Both the position numbers and the translations under genes were made by a program. The notes under the pieces were generated by a model. That model saw nothing but the letters and a program-made list of their open reading frames with translations, was not told the DNA's origin and ran no database searches. Positions 24,414-33,714 of a stretch of DNA of 64,000 bases are shown here, in pieces. How positions within the stretch are numbered: the first letter of the stretch is position 1; each line of letters opens with the position of its first letter. The stretch lies in assembly GCF_025909975.1 (NCBI RefSeq), contig NZ_JAPCIO010000001.1, positions 62,001 to 126,000 of the forward strand. Reading direction: 5' to 3'. The stretch is from Flavobacterium lacisediminis. GTDB taxonomy: Bacteria > Bacteroidota > Bacteroidia > Flavobacteriales > Flavobacteriaceae.

Positions 24414-27272
24414 TTATCCAACCAAATTAATAATCTTACCTGGAACGATAATAACTTTGTTTGGTGTTCTACCTTGTAATTGCGCTTGCGTTCTTTCATC
24501 AGCCATTACGATTTCTTCGATTTGAGCTGCAGTTAAATCTAAAGGCAACTTAATAGTGAAACGCATTTTTCCATTGAATGAAACTGGATATTCTTTTTCA
24601 GATTCAACTAAATATTTGGCTTCAAATTTTGGAAAAGCAACGGTTGCAATTGAACCTTCGTAACCTAAAGCGCTCCATAATTCTTCTGCAATATGTGGTG
24701 CATAAGGTGAAACTAAAATAGCTAATGGTTCTAAAATAGCTCTGTGATTACATTTTAATTGTTGCAATTCGTTCACGCAAATCATGAATTGAGAAACCGA
24801 CGTGTTGAATGAGAAATTCTCGATGTCTTCTGTAACTTTTTTGATGGTTTTATGTAACGATTTGTACATTTCTGCCGTTGGTTCATCATTTACAATTACA
24901 GAACCGTTATCATCAAAGTATAATCTCCATAATTTTTTTAAGAAACCAGCAACTCCAGTAATTCCTGCAGTGTTCCAAGGTTTAGATTGCTCTAAAGGAC
25001 CTAAGAACATTTCGTATAAACGTAACGTATCTGCACCATATTCTTCACAAATATCATCTGGATTCACTACGTTATACCAACGTTTCGACATTTTTTCAAT
25101 TTCGCGACCTACAAAATATTTGCCACTTTCTGTAATAAATTCAGCTTCTTTGAATTCAGGAATCCAATTTCTTAATTTGTCTAAATCAATTTCATCTGAA
25201 GCATTTACAAGATTTACATCTATTCTAATTTCTTCAGTTTCATATTCTGATTTTAGATTTTTAGAAACATACTTATTTGTTCCAGAAACTCTATAAACAA
25301 TCGCACTCATTCCCAAAATCATTCCCTGATTGATCAGTTTTTTGAATGGTTCTTCTGTTGGAGCGTAACCTCTGTCTTTTAAGAATTTATTCCAAAAACG
25401 AGAATATAATAAATGTCCGGTTGCGTGCTCGCTTCCACCAATGTATAAATCTACGCTTTCCCAATATTTAATAGCTTCTTCGTTAGCAAACTCTTCTGTG
25501 TTGTGCGCATCCATGTAACGCATCCAATACCATGAAGAACCTGCCCAACCTGGCATGGTGTTCAATTCTAATGGAAAAACCTTTGTGTTATCAATTAAAT
25601 CATTGCTAACCACTGCGTTGCTTTCAGTATCCCAAGCCCAAACGGTTGCGTTTCCTAAAGGTGGCTGACCGTCTTCGGTTGGTAAATATTTTTCTACTTC
25701 TGGTAAAACAATTGGCAAGTGTTTTTTGTCAATCATTTGTGGTAAACCATTCACATAATATACTGGAAAAGGTTCACCCCAATATCTTTGACGAGAGAAA
25801 ACGGCATCACGTAAACGGTAATTTACTTTGGCATTTCCTGCGCCAATTTTTTCAAGTTCTTCAATAATTTTCTTTGTTCCTGATTTGTAATCTAATCCGT
25901 TTAAGAAATCAGAATTTACCAATTCAAAACCACCTTTTTCTCCGTAAGCTGCTTCTGAAATATCTTGATTGAAAATGTTCTTAATTGCTGGCATTCCGTT
26001 GGTTCCTTTGAAGAAATTCGCGAAAGCATAATCACGCTCATCACCACATGGAACAGCCATAACTGCGCCCGTTCCGTAACCTGCTAACACATAATCGCCA
26101 ATCCAAACTGGAATTGGTTCTTTCGTAAAAGGATGTTCGGCATACGCACCTGTGAAAACGCCTGAAATGGTTTTTACATCTGCCATTCTTTCACGTTCCG
26201 AACGTTTTGCTGTAGCTTCTACATACGCTTCAACCGCAGCTTTTTGTTCTGGAGTAGTGATTTGTGTAACCAATTCGTGCTCTGGAGCTAAAGTCATAAA
26301 CGTAACTCCGAAAATGGTATCAGGTCTAGTTGTAAAAACATCAATCTTAGCATCGTGATTATTCACGTTAAACGAAACCATCGCTCCAACTGATTTTCCA
26401 ATCCAGTTTCTTTGTGATTCTTTGATCGATTCACTCCAATCGATTTCATTTAAACCTTGCAATAAACGTTCCGCATAAGCAGAAATTCGCATACTCCATT
26501 GTGTCATTTTCTTACGAACTACTGGATGTCCACCACGCTCTGAAACGCCGTTTACAATTTCGTCATTCGCTAAAACGGTTCCTAAAGCCGCGCACCAGTT
26601 TACTTCAGTTTCAGCTAAATAGGTTAATCTATAGTGTAATAATATTTTTTGTTGTTCTTCTGAGGAGAATGATTTCCAATCTTCTGATGAAAATGGGGAG
26701 ATATTATCATCACAAACAGCATTAACATTCGCATTTCCGTTTTTATCAAATTCTTGGATTAACGTGCAAATGCTTTCTGCTTTATCCGAATTTTTATTGT
26801 ACCAAGATTCGAATAATTGAATGAAAATCCACTGTGTATGTTTATAATAATCCGGATTTGAAGTACGCACTTCACGACTCCAATCGAAAGAAAAACCAAT
26901 TCTGTCTAACTGATTTCTGTAGCCTTGAATGGTGTTTCCTGATTTATCCACACCACCTTCAATATTCATGCGAGTCGTATCTGCTGGATGTTGCCCAGTT
27001 TGAATCGCATATTGTTCGGCTGGTAAACCAAATGAATCATACCCTTGCGGATGCAACACATTAAACCCTTGATGTCTTTTATATCTTGCGACAATATCAG
27101 AAGCGATGTAACCTAGTGGATGCCCAACGTGTAAACCCGCACCAGAAGGATAAGGAAACATGTCTAATACATAGTATTTTGGTTTTTCAGAATGGTTAGA
27201 TGCAGCAAAAGTTTGATTTTCTGCCCAATATTGTTGCCATTTGGCTTCGATTTTTTCGTGGTGGTATTTCAT
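24414..27272 (-). CDS. leuS: Leucyl-tRNA synthetase
   Basis: 952 residues, class I synthetase. The HIGH motif reads H-V-G-H at 48-51 after P-Y-P-S-G-A-G-L. The editing (CP1) domain carries T-T-R-P-D-T-I-F-G. The KMSKS loop reads K-M-S-K-R at 727-731. W-Y-W-M-R-Y-M-D and Y-I-G-G-S-E-H-A-T-G-H-L-L-Y-S-R-F-W complete the active site. It is longer than most bacterial LeuRS owing to insertions around 160-200 and 655-715, both rich in charged residues. The start at 27272 gives the family N-terminus. An inverted repeat lies in its leader. Confidence 0.95.
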   Translation of the reverse strand: MKYHHEKIEAKWQQYWAENQTFAASNHSEKPKYYVLDMFPYPSGAGLHVGHPLGYIASDIVARYKRHQGFNVLHPQGYDSFGLPAEQYAIQTGQHPADTTRMNIEGGVDKSGNTIQGYRNQLDRIGFSFDWSREVRTSNPDYYKHTQWIFIQLFESWYNKNSDKAESICTLIQEFDKNGNANVNAVCDDNISPFSSEDWKSFSSEEQQKILLHYRLTYLAETEVNWCAALGTVLANDEIVNGVSERGGHPVVRKKMTQWSMRISAYAERLLQGLNEIDWSESIKESQRNWIGKSVGAMVSFNVNNHDAKIDVFTTRPDTIFGVTFMTLAPEHELVTQITTPEQKAAVEAYVEATAKRSERERMADVKTISGVFTGAYAEHPFTKEPIPVWIGDYVLAGYGTGAVMAVPCGDERDYAFANFFKGTNGMPAIKNIFNQDISEAAYGEKGGFELVNSDFLNGLDYKSGTKKIIEELEKIGAGNAKVNYRLRDAVFSRQRYWGEPFPVYYVNGLPQMIDKKHLPIVLPEVEKYLPTEDGQPPLGNATVWAWDTESNAVVSNDLIDNTKVFPLELNTMPGWAGSSWYWMRYMDAHNTEEFANEEAIKYWESVDLYIGGSEHATGHLLYSRFWNKFLKDRGYAPTEEPFKKLINQGMILGMSAIVYRVSGTNKYVSKNLKSEYETEEIRIDVNLVNASDEIDLDKLRNWIPEFKEAEFITESGKYFVGREIEKMSKRWYNVVNPDDICEEYGADTLRLYEMFLGPLEQSKPWNTAGITGVAGFLKKLWRLYFDDNGSVIVNDEPTAEMYKSLHKTIKKVTEDIENFSFNTSVSQFMICVNELQQLKCNHRAILEPLAILVSPYAPHIAEELWSALGYEGSIATVAFPKFEAKYLVESEKEYPVSFNGKMRFTIKLPLDLTAAQIEEIVMADERTQAQLQGRTPNKVIIVPGKIINLVG

Positions 27273-27285
27273 GTTTGTTTTGGTT

Positions 27286-27315
27286 ATCTGTTTTTTGATG
27301 ATTTAAAAAACAGAT
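27286..27315 (-). promoter_or_regulatory. Perfect 11-bp inverted repeat in the leuS leader
   Basis: Arms ATCTGTTTTTT (27286-27296) and AAAAAACAGAT (27305-27315) are exact complements across an 8-base loop, 14 bases before the leuS ATG. There is no T-run after the stem on the minus strand, so it is not a simple terminator. Confidence 0.6.
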
Positions 27316-27338
27316 TTTCTATTGTTTAAAAACTTTTG

Positions 27339-27346
27339 CAAAAATA
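27339..27346 (-). promoter_or_regulatory. -7 box of leuS
   Basis: Minus-strand TATTTTTG, a perfect TAnnTTTG, giving a leader of about 60 bases that contains the inverted repeat. Confidence 0.55.
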
Positions 27347-27347
27347 G

Positions 27348-28100
27348 TTATTTTAGATTCAAAACTAAACCCATTCCGTAATTGTTATTTTGAATTACAG
27401 GATAGGGTAAAATGGTAATATTATTATTTTTTGGTTTATAAATGTATTTTTCTACATATTTATATAGATTTGGACTCCAATAATGCACTACATAAGCAGT
27501 TGCCATTCCTAAACCTGCTCCAAAAGACACATCAGCAACCCAATGTTTTTCGTTGGTTACTCTAAAAAAAGCGGTAGCTGTCGCAAAAAGATAACCTGAA
27601 CTCGCAAACAATAAATTATCATCTTTATATTCTAGAAACATAAGCGTTGCTGCGTTAAAAACAGTAGTTGTATGACCAGACGGAAACGATCTTACACCAT
27701 AAAGTTCTGGTCTTTTATCATTAACTTGTTCTTTTATCGTTCTTGAAATTAATCCAGATATTGTTAGTGATACAATTTGATTGGTGCACAATTGTTCCCA
27801 AGAATTTTCTGATTGAAAACCCATATTTTTTCCTAAAACGGCTAATGTAGTTGGAACACATTGTAAATAATCATCTCCTTTAAATCGAAAACGATTTCCA
27901 AGAGCATTGGTGTGAAATTCATAAACATCTTTTTTTAAATCTACATCTCTTAAAATTAAACCAGTAGTCATTAATGCAGTTGGAATAATAAAATGCTTTA
28001 CTTTAAGTTTAGAACTTGAAGTGTTTACTTTTGATAGACTGTCTTGTGCATAATTAAAAAGTGAAAAACTAAAAAATAAAATGAGTATATATTTGTTCAT
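27348..28100 (-). CDS. PAP2-family membrane-associated phosphatase
   Basis: 250 residues from ATG 28100, which starts the signal peptide M-N-K-Y to N-Y-A-Q (1-19). The three phosphatase motifs are present: K-E-Q-V-N-D-K-R-P (123-131), S-F-P-S-G-H-T-T (138-145) and R180-x5-H186-x3-D190. It would act in the periplasm on a lipid phosphate such as an isoprenoid pyrophosphate or phosphatidate. UppP, which also recycles undecaprenyl pyrophosphate, is encoded 1.3 kb away on the other strand. Confidence 0.85.
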   Translation of the reverse strand: MNKYILILFFSFSLFNYAQDSLSKVNTSSSKLKVKHFIIPTALMTTGLILRDVDLKKDVYEFHTNALGNRFRFKGDDYLQCVPTTLAVLGKNMGFQSENSWEQLCTNQIVSLTISGLISRTIKEQVNDKRPELYGVRSFPSGHTTTVFNAATLMFLEYKDDNLLFASSGYLFATATAFFRVTNEKHWVADVSFGAGLGMATAYVVHYWSPNLYKYVEKYIYKPKNNNITILPYPVIQNNNYGMGLVLNLK

Positions 28101-28124
28101 TGTTAATAAAATCAAAATTAGTTG

Positions 28125-28132
28125 CAAAATTA
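28125..28132 (-). promoter_or_regulatory. -7 box of the PAP2 gene
   Basis: Minus-strand TAATTTTG, a perfect TAnnTTTG, 24 bases before the ATG at 28100. A second copy lies at 28113-28120. Confidence 0.5.
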
Positions 28133-28155
28133 TTTAATATTCATTCATAAGTTGT

Positions 28156-28163
28156 TAGTTTTG
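28156..28163 (+). promoter_or_regulatory. -7 box of the ftsX operon
   Basis: TAGTTTTG, a perfect TAnnTTTG, 32 bases before the ftsX ATG. Confidence 0.5.
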
Positions 28164-28195
28164 TAAAATAATATTTTTTTATACAATAATCGTTT

Positions 28196-29071
28196 ATGGC
28201 ATCATCTTTTGAAAATTACAACAAGCGACGTTTAATCTCGTCTTACTTTTCGGTAGTTTTAAGTATCTTTTTAGTGTTATTCCTTTTAGGAGCTTTAGGA
28301 CTTTTTGTAATCAATTCAAAAAAGATAACAAATGATTTTAAAGAAAACATTCCTATGACCGTTTTCTTTAATAACGATGCTAATGACACTATGATTAGCG
28401 CATTTGACACCGAATTGAAAAACGCAAAATTCATTAAAGACTATGCGTTTGTACACAAAGACAGCGCTGCTAAAAATAACGTAGATATTGTAGGTGAAGA
28501 TTTTATGGAATTCTTAGGTTTCAATCCTTTACAAAATTCATTTGACATCCATTTAAAAGGAGATTATGTAATTGCAGATAGCATCCAAAAAATTGAACGT
28601 AATATTCGTAAAAACGAAATGGTTACTGAAATTATTTACGATAAAGAATTAGTAGATATGGTAAACAAAAACGTAACTAAAATCAGTTTTTGGATTTTAA
28701 TCATCAGTGCCATCTTAACTGTTGTGGCAATGTTGTTAATCAATAGTTCGCTACGCCTTTCTGTTTATTCACATCGCTTTACAATTAAAACGATGCAAAT
28801 GGTAGGAGCTACAAAATCGTTCATCAGAAAACCATTCATTTGGAGAAGCATTAAATTAGGATTAATTGGTTCTGGATTAGCAATTATTGCTTTACTATTT
28901 TTAGTATTTTATGTTGACAGCTTATTCCCAAGTTTAGGCATTGCAAAAGATTACGTTTCTATTGCAATAGTAATTTTCGGAGTGTTAGTTGTTGGAATTA
29001 TCATTACTTCAATTAGTACATTTTTTGCTACACAACGTTTCTTGAATTTAAAAACAGATGATCTTTATTAG
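28196..29071 (+). CDS. ftsX: Cell division protein FtsX (permease-like)
   Basis: 291 residues with a cytoplasmic N-terminus, a first membrane helix (about 17-40), a periplasmic domain (about 45-165), and three C-terminal helices (about 168-190, 217-240, 252-280). R-F-T-I-K-T-M-Q-M-V-G-A-T-K matches the FtsX/MacB-like permease family. With FtsE it links the divisome to peptidoglycan hydrolases. No ftsE is next to it. First gene of an operon with DUF3098, uppP and truB. Confidence 0.9.
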   Translation: MASSFENYNKRRLISSYFSVVLSIFLVLFLLGALGLFVINSKKITNDFKENIPMTVFFNNDANDTMISAFDTELKNAKFIKDYAFVHKDSAAKNNVDIVGEDFMEFLGFNPLQNSFDIHLKGDYVIADSIQKIERNIRKNEMVTEIIYDKELVDMVNKNVTKISFWILIISAILTVVAMLLINSSLRLSVYSHRFTIKTMQMVGATKSFIRKPFIWRSIKLGLIGSGLAIIALLFLVFYVDSLFPSLGIAKDYVSIAIVIFGVLVVGIIITSISTFFATQRFLNLKTDDLY

Positions 29072-29112
29072 TAATTAGTGTTTAGTATGCACTGATTTAA
29101 AAAATTTATAGT

Positions 29113-29352
29113 ATGGAAAATAACAATAAACCTGAATTTCTTTTTGATAAAGTAAATTATAAAATTCTTTTGGTTGGATTAGCCGTAATTGGACTTGGAT
29201 TCATTTTAATGAGCGGTGGCGGAAGCGAAGATCCTAACGTTTTCAATGGTGAAGAATTATTCAGTTTCAGAAGAATTCGTTTAGCTCCAACCGTAGTTTT
29301 AATTGGATTCGGAATTACGATTTATTCGATTTTAAAAAATCCGAAGAAGTAA
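29113..29352 (+). CDS. DUF3098 small membrane protein
   Basis: 79 residues with two hydrophobic helices (about 18-35 and 55-73) separated by a Gly/Ser/Glu loop. It matches the short DUF3098 family, which usually lies between ftsX and uppP in this class. Function unknown. Confidence 0.8.
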   Translation: MENNNKPEFLFDKVNYKILLVGLAVIGLGFILMSGGGSEDPNVFNGEELFSFRRIRLAPTVVLIGFGITIYSILKNPKK

Positions 29353-29358
29353 TACTTT

Positions 29359-30144
29359 ATGGATGTTTTACAAGCCATTATTCTTGCCATTATTGAAGGA
29401 ATAACCGAATTTTTACCTGTGTCATCAACAGGACACATGATTATTGCTTCGTCTTTTTTTGGCATTGCACAAGACGATTTTACCAAACTTTTCACGATTG
29501 TAATTCAGTTAGGAACGATACTTTCTGTAATTGTTCTGTATTTCAAACGATTTTTTCAATCGCTTGATTTTTACTTCAAATTATTCGTTGCCTTTATTCC
29601 AGCCGTAATTTTCGGATTGTTATTGGGTGATTTTATCGATGGTTTATTAGAAAACCCTATCACAGTAGCAGTTTCGTTAATAATAGGTGGCTTTTTATTA
29701 TTGAAAGTTGACGAATGGTTTGGCAATTCGGAAGGCACCGAAATTTCGTATTTAACCGCTTTTAAAATTGGATTGTTCCAGTGTTTAGCTATGATTCCTG
29801 GTGTTTCTAGAAGTGGTGCCAGCATCGTTGGCGGAATGACGCAAAAATTATCGCGAACAACAGCAGCCGAATTTTCATTTTTCTTAGCGATTCCAACCAT
29901 GTTAGGAGCAACATTGAAAAAATCATACGATTATTATAAAGATGGTTTTGTGCTTTCTGACGACCAAATTAATTTATTAATCATTGGAAATGTAGTCGGA
30001 TTTTTTGTAGCCTTAATCGCTATCAAATCATTCATCGGATTTTTAACCAAACACGGATTTAAAATTTTTGGTTATTACCGAATTGTTGCCGGAATTGCGA
30101 TTTTACTCATTCATTTCTTCGTACAAAAATTAACTATCATCTAA
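29359..30144 (+). CDS. uppP: Undecaprenyl-diphosphate phosphatase
   Basis: 261 residues, multi-helix membrane protein of the BacA/UppP family. The two signature motifs are [14 protein letters not shown] (14-27) and [10 protein letters not shown] (about 148-157). It dephosphorylates undecaprenyl pyrophosphate to recycle the cell-wall lipid carrier, and can give bacitracin tolerance. Its stop overlaps the truB start by one base. Confidence 0.95.
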   Translation: MDVLQAIILAIIEGITEFLPVSSTGHMIIASSFFGIAQDDFTKLFTIVIQLGTILSVIVLYFKRFFQSLDFYFKLFVAFIPAVIFGLLLGDFIDGLLENPITVAVSLIIGGFLLLKVDEWFGNSEGTEISYLTAFKIGLFQCLAMIPGVSRSGASIVGGMTQKLSRTTAAEFSFFLAIPTMLGATLKKSYDYYKDGFVLSDDQINLLIIGNVVGFFVALIAIKSFIGFLTKHGFKIFGYYRIVAGIAILLIHFFVQKLTII

Positions 30145-30842
30145 TGAATGCCGAAGAAATTTTAGCAGGAAAAGTCCTTTTAATAGACAAACCCTTGAAA
30201 TGGTCTTCTTTTCAAGCGGTCAACAAATTGAAATACATTTTAAAACGCAAATACGATTTACCTAAGAAATTTAAAATTGGTCACGCCGGAACTTTAGATC
30301 CGTTAGCGACTGGCTTATTAATTATTTGTACTGGGAAATTCACCAAAAGCATTACCGAAATTCAGGCACAAGCCAAAGAATATACTGGAACCATCGTTTT
30401 AGGCGCTACTACTCCATCATACGATTTAGAAACCGAAATTGACGCCACTTTTCCAACAGAACATATTACCGAAGAATTGATTTTGGAAACAACAAAACAA
30501 TTTATTGGTGAAATCGACCAAAAACCACCTGTTTTTTCAGCCATTAAAAAAGATGGAAAACGTTTGTACGAACACGCTCGTGCAGGTGAAGAAGTCGAAA
30601 TTCAATCAAGAAAAACTACTATTCACGAATTTGAAATCACGAAAATTCAGTTACCTGAAGTAGATTTTAGAGTAAAATGCAGTAAAGGAACTTACATTCG
30701 TTCGTTAGCGTATGATTTTGGATTAGCGTTACAATCAGGAGGGCATTTAACTGTACTTCGTAGAACAAAAATCGGAGATTATTCAGTTGAAAATGCAATT
30801 ACACCTGACGATTTTGCACAATTGCATGAAGATGAAAAATAA
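30144..30842 (+). CDS. truB: tRNA pseudouridine(55) synthase
   Basis: 232 residues. Makes pseudouridine 55 in the T-loop of tRNA. The catalytic Asp is D52 in A-G-T-L-D-P-L-A-T-G. Further TruB motifs are Q-K-P-P-V-F-S-A-I-K-K-D-G-K-R-L-Y and K-G-T-Y-I-R-S-L. It lacks a long C-terminal PUA domain, as in other short bacterial TruB proteins. Fourth gene of the ftsX operon. Confidence 0.95.
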   Translation: MNAEEILAGKVLLIDKPLKWSSFQAVNKLKYILKRKYDLPKKFKIGHAGTLDPLATGLLIICTGKFTKSITEIQAQAKEYTGTIVLGATTPSYDLETEIDATFPTEHITEELILETTKQFIGEIDQKPPVFSAIKKDGKRLYEHARAGEEVEIQSRKTTIHEFEITKIQLPEVDFRVKCSKGTYIRSLAYDFGLALQSGGHLTVLRRTKIGDYSVENAITPDDFAQLHEDEK

Positions 30843-31452
30843 AACATTCCTTCTATTATTACTTTTATTCCAATTTAGTTTTTCGCAAAATGTAAAACTA
30901 AAAACAGGCGATATTTTATTCCAATCCATGAATTGCGGACCACTTTGCGAAGCCATTAACGAAGTTACCGAAGGTTATCAAGGAAAAGATTTTAGTCATT
31001 TAGGAATGGTGTACATCAAAAACGATTCGATATTCGTAATTGAAGCTGCTGGAAAAGCAGTGAAAGTAACTCCATACGAAACCTTTAAAACCTACACCAC
31101 AGAAGCAATGTTTGTAGGAAGACTAAAAAACAAATACCGCAAATACATTCCAGAAGCCATTGCTTTCTCATTGCAACAAGTTGGCGTTCCTTATGACGAT
31201 GAATACTTGTACAACAACGGAAAATATTATTGTTCGGAATTAATTTATGATGCGTTTTTGCATTCGTACAAAAAACCATTGTTTGATTTGTATCCTATGA
31301 CTTTCAAATCGCCAAAATCAAATGAATATTTCGAAGTTTGGGCAGATTATTACCAAAAACTAAAAATGGAAATCCCAGAAGGCCAACTTGGTTGTAACCC
31401 TGGTGGAATTTCCACTTCTGATAAATTAAAAATTATTGGAACTTTACGCTAG
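30832..31452 (+). CDS. YiiX/YebB-like NlpC/P60 cysteine hydrolase
   Basis: 206 residues from ATG 30832, 11 bases inside truB, so cotranscribed. A signal peptide (M-K-N-K-T-F to F-S-F-S-Q) leads into K-T-G-D-I-L-F-Q. D-F-S-H-L-G supplies a catalytic His and Y-Y-C-S-E-L-I-Y-D the Cys, the permuted papain-like order of the YiiX family. Probably cleaves a peptide or amide bond in the cell envelope; the substrate is unknown. Overlaps the convergent thioredoxin-like gene by 9 bases. Confidence 0.8.
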   Translation: MKNKTFLLLLLLFQFSFSQNVKLKTGDILFQSMNCGPLCEAINEVTEGYQGKDFSHLGMVYIKNDSIFVIEAAGKAVKVTPYETFKTYTTEAMFVGRLKNKYRKYIPEAIAFSLQQVGVPYDDEYLYNNGKYYCSELIYDAFLHSYKKPLFDLYPMTFKSPKSNEYFEVWADYYQKLKMEIPEGQLGCNPGGISTSDKLKIIGTLR

Positions 31453-32049
31453 GATATTTTCGTGCATTTCCACAATTTCATTTTGAATCGAAATGCCTTT
31501 ATCGTGTAAATACCATTTTTGCAATTCAATTTTAGCCGTTTCATCTACTACACCATGAGCCGCTTTGTAATCTAAAATCAATTGTTTTGCACCATGAGGT
31601 CTTGGGCCCCAATCTAAAACTACTTCTAAAGTTTCAGCATCTAAAACGATTAATTTAGGAATTGCTTTTCCGCCATTCGTTAAAAAATGTTGCATTAAAG
31701 CATCGTTATCATCGCGCAAAACAATTTTTAACTCTACCTTATCTGTAACATCCGCCATTTTATGAATCACAGGAACAATTTGCGCAGCATCACCGCACCA
31801 ACCTTCGCTTAGCACTAACCAAATGTACTTTTTATCTAAGTTTTGCAGTTTAGCTTTCGTTTCAGGTGTAACTTCTATAGTTTTTTCTAAACGATTCATT
31901 CTGGTTTCGTTTAGTTCGGAATATTTTAATAAATCTTCTGATTGCGTGTGACCTGTAGATTTCCCTTCAGCAATTAAACTTGTTACTTTTTTTCTGTAAT
32001 CGGCAAAAGAAAAACTATTTTCTAATGCTTGTTTTATAGTATTTATCAT
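31444..32049 (-). CDS. Thioredoxin-family protein with a single active-site Cys
   Basis: 201 residues, thioredoxin fold of the Thioredoxin_9 type, without a signal peptide, so cytosolic. The active-site segment is S-E-G-W-C-G-D-A-A (82-89): only Cys85 remains and the second Cys is Ala88. K-A-I-P-K-L-I-V-L carries the conserved cis-Pro. A monothiol site could work by glutathionylation or by binding partners rather than classical disulfide exchange. The ATG at 32049 is chosen over an upstream TTG. Confidence 0.8.
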   Translation of the reverse strand: MINTIKQALENSFSFADYRKKVTSLIAEGKSTGHTQSEDLLKYSELNETRMNRLEKTIEVTPETKAKLQNLDKKYIWLVLSEGWCGDAAQIVPVIHKMADVTDKVELKIVLRDDNDALMQHFLTNGGKAIPKLIVLDAETLEVVLDWGPRPHGAKQLILDYKAAHGVVDETAKIELQKWYLHDKGISIQNEIVEMHENILA

Positions 32050-32113
32050 CTTCTTAACTTTATTTGGCAAATTTAAGTCTAATTTTGGAAATTAAATGTA
32101 AGAATTGTTACAT

Positions 32114-32896
32114 ATGGATTTAACTTCAAAATCAATCGGATTAGCGCTTTCTGGTGGTGGTTCAAAAGGAATTGCTCATGCTGGAGTTTTAAAATTCTTA
32201 ACCGAACAAGGGATTGAACCTTCTTGTATTGCGGGCTCAAGCGCAGGAGCCATTGTAGGAACCATGTATGCTTTTGGTAAAAAACCAGAAGAAATTTTAG
32301 ATTTTTTCAAATCAATTTACTTTTTTCATTGGAAACATTTTACGTTTAAAAAACCTGGAATTGTGGATTCGGAATCATTCAAAAAATATTTTGAAGAGAT
32401 TTTTGGAGAAACTACTACAATTGGAGATTTAAAAATTCCGACTTACATCACGGCAACGGATATGGTAAAAGGGAAACTAAAAATTTTTAGTCCCGAAACC
32501 AGAATTGTTGATGCGATTTTGGCTTCAACGGCTGTCCCTGGCATGATTTCGCCTTACGTTATTAAAGATAAATTATACAGTGATGGCGGTATTTTAAATC
32601 ATTTTCCAGCCGATTTGTTACAAGGAAAATGTGATTCAATTATTGGCGTATATGTTAGTCCAGTTCAAAATATTGAAGCGAAAAACTTGAATTCCATAAA
32701 ATCGGTTACTTATAGAGCATTAGAACTATTGACGGCGAATTCCAATCTTCAAAAATTTAATCATTGCGATTTAATCATCGAACCTAAAGAATTGACTAAC
32801 TTTAGTACGTTTGAAACCAATAAAGCCAAGATGGATTTAATTTTTGAAACGGGTTACAACGAAGCAAAAAAAGCATTTGAAAATTTAGCAACATAA
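32114..32896 (+). CDS. Patatin-like phospholipase
   Basis: 260 residues, no signal peptide. The oxyanion-hole loop G-G-G-S-K-G (14-19), nucleophile elbow G-S-S-A-G with Ser43, and D-G-G with catalytic Asp157 form a complete patatin Ser-Asp dyad. Family members release fatty acids from phospholipids. The start is ATG 32114, ten bases after a possible TTG. Stands alone between divergent thioredoxin-like and pyrH. Confidence 0.88.
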   Translation: MDLTSKSIGLALSGGGSKGIAHAGVLKFLTEQGIEPSCIAGSSAGAIVGTMYAFGKKPEEILDFFKSIYFFHWKHFTFKKPGIVDSESFKKYFEEIFGETTTIGDLKIPTYITATDMVKGKLKIFSPETRIVDAILASTAVPGMISPYVIKDKLYSDGGILNHFPADLLQGKCDSIIGVYVSPVQNIEAKNLNSIKSVTYRALELLTANSNLQKFNHCDLIIEPKELTNFSTFETNKAKMDLIFETGYNEAKKAFENLAT

Positions 32897-32933
32897 ATGT
32901 TAAAACATTTTTTTTAGAAAAAAGCTATTTAAC

Positions 32934-32941
32934 TATATTTG
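32934..32941 (+). promoter_or_regulatory. -7 box of pyrH-frr
   Basis: TATATTTG followed by CACC, 21 bases before the pyrH ATG. Confidence 0.7.
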
Positions 32942-32962
32942 CACCACAAATAATACAACACA

Positions 32963-33670
32963 ATGAAGTACAAAAGAATTCTTCTAAAATTAAGCGGTGA
33001 AGCTTTAATGGGTGATAGACAATATGGAATTGACCCACAACGCTTGGCTGAGTACGCTGAAGAGATAAAACAAATTCACGATAAAGGTGTAGAAATCGCT
33101 ATCGTTATTGGTGGTGGAAACATTTTTAGAGGTGTAGCTGGTGCGAGTAACGGCATGGATAGAGTACAAGGGGATTATATGGGAATGTTAGCTACAGTTA
33201 TCAATGGAATGGCTTTACAAGGCGCTTTAGAAGAAGCTGGAATGCAAACGCGTTTACAAACAGCTTTAAAAATTGAAGCTATTGCTGAACCATACATTAA
33301 AAGAAGAGCAACGCGTCATTTAGAAAAAGGAAGAATTGTAATTTTTGGTGCAGGAACAGGAAATCCTTATTTTACAACTGACACTGCTGCAGTTTTAAGA
33401 GGAATTGAAGTGGGTGCTGACGTAATTTTAAAAGGAACTCGTGTAGATGGTGTTTACACTTCTGATCCAGAAAAAAATGCTGATGCGGTAAAATTTGACT
33501 TTATTTCGTTTGAAGATGTATTAGCAAAAGGATTAAATGTAATGGATACAACTGCTTTTACATTGAGTCAAGAAAATAAATTGCCTATTATTGTATTCGA
33601 TATGAATAAAGATGGTAACTTATTAAAAGTGTGCGAAGGAGAAACTATCGGAACAACGGTAACAATATAA
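32963..33670 (+). CDS. pyrH: UMP kinase
   Basis: 235 residues, amino-acid-kinase fold. Phosphorylates UMP to [12 protein letters not shown] at 9-17, G-G-G-N-I-F-R-G and [11 protein letters not shown] motifs identify bacterial PyrH. It is followed by frr, the common bacterial order. Confidence 0.96.
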   Translation: MKYKRILLKLSGEALMGDRQYGIDPQRLAEYAEEIKQIHDKGVEIAIVIGGGNIFRGVAGASNGMDRVQGDYMGMLATVINGMALQGALEEAGMQTRLQTALKIEAIAEPYIKRRATRHLEKGRIVIFGAGTGNPYFTTDTAAVLRGIEVGADVILKGTRVDGVYTSDPEKNADAVKFDFISFEDVLAKGLNVMDTTAFTLSQENKLPIIVFDMNKDGNLLKVCEGETIGTTVTI

Positions 33671-33674
33671 ATAC

Positions 33675-33698
33675 GAAGTACAAAACTAGAAGTACAAA
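33675..33698. repeat. Short direct repeat between pyrH and frr
   Basis: GAAGTACAAA occurs at 33675-33684 and again at 33689-33698, 14 bases apart, in the 44-base spacer. It resembles the spacer repeats near 13453 and 50441 in style. Confidence 0.55.
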
Positions 33699-33714
33699 GT
33701 AAAAATTTAGAGAG

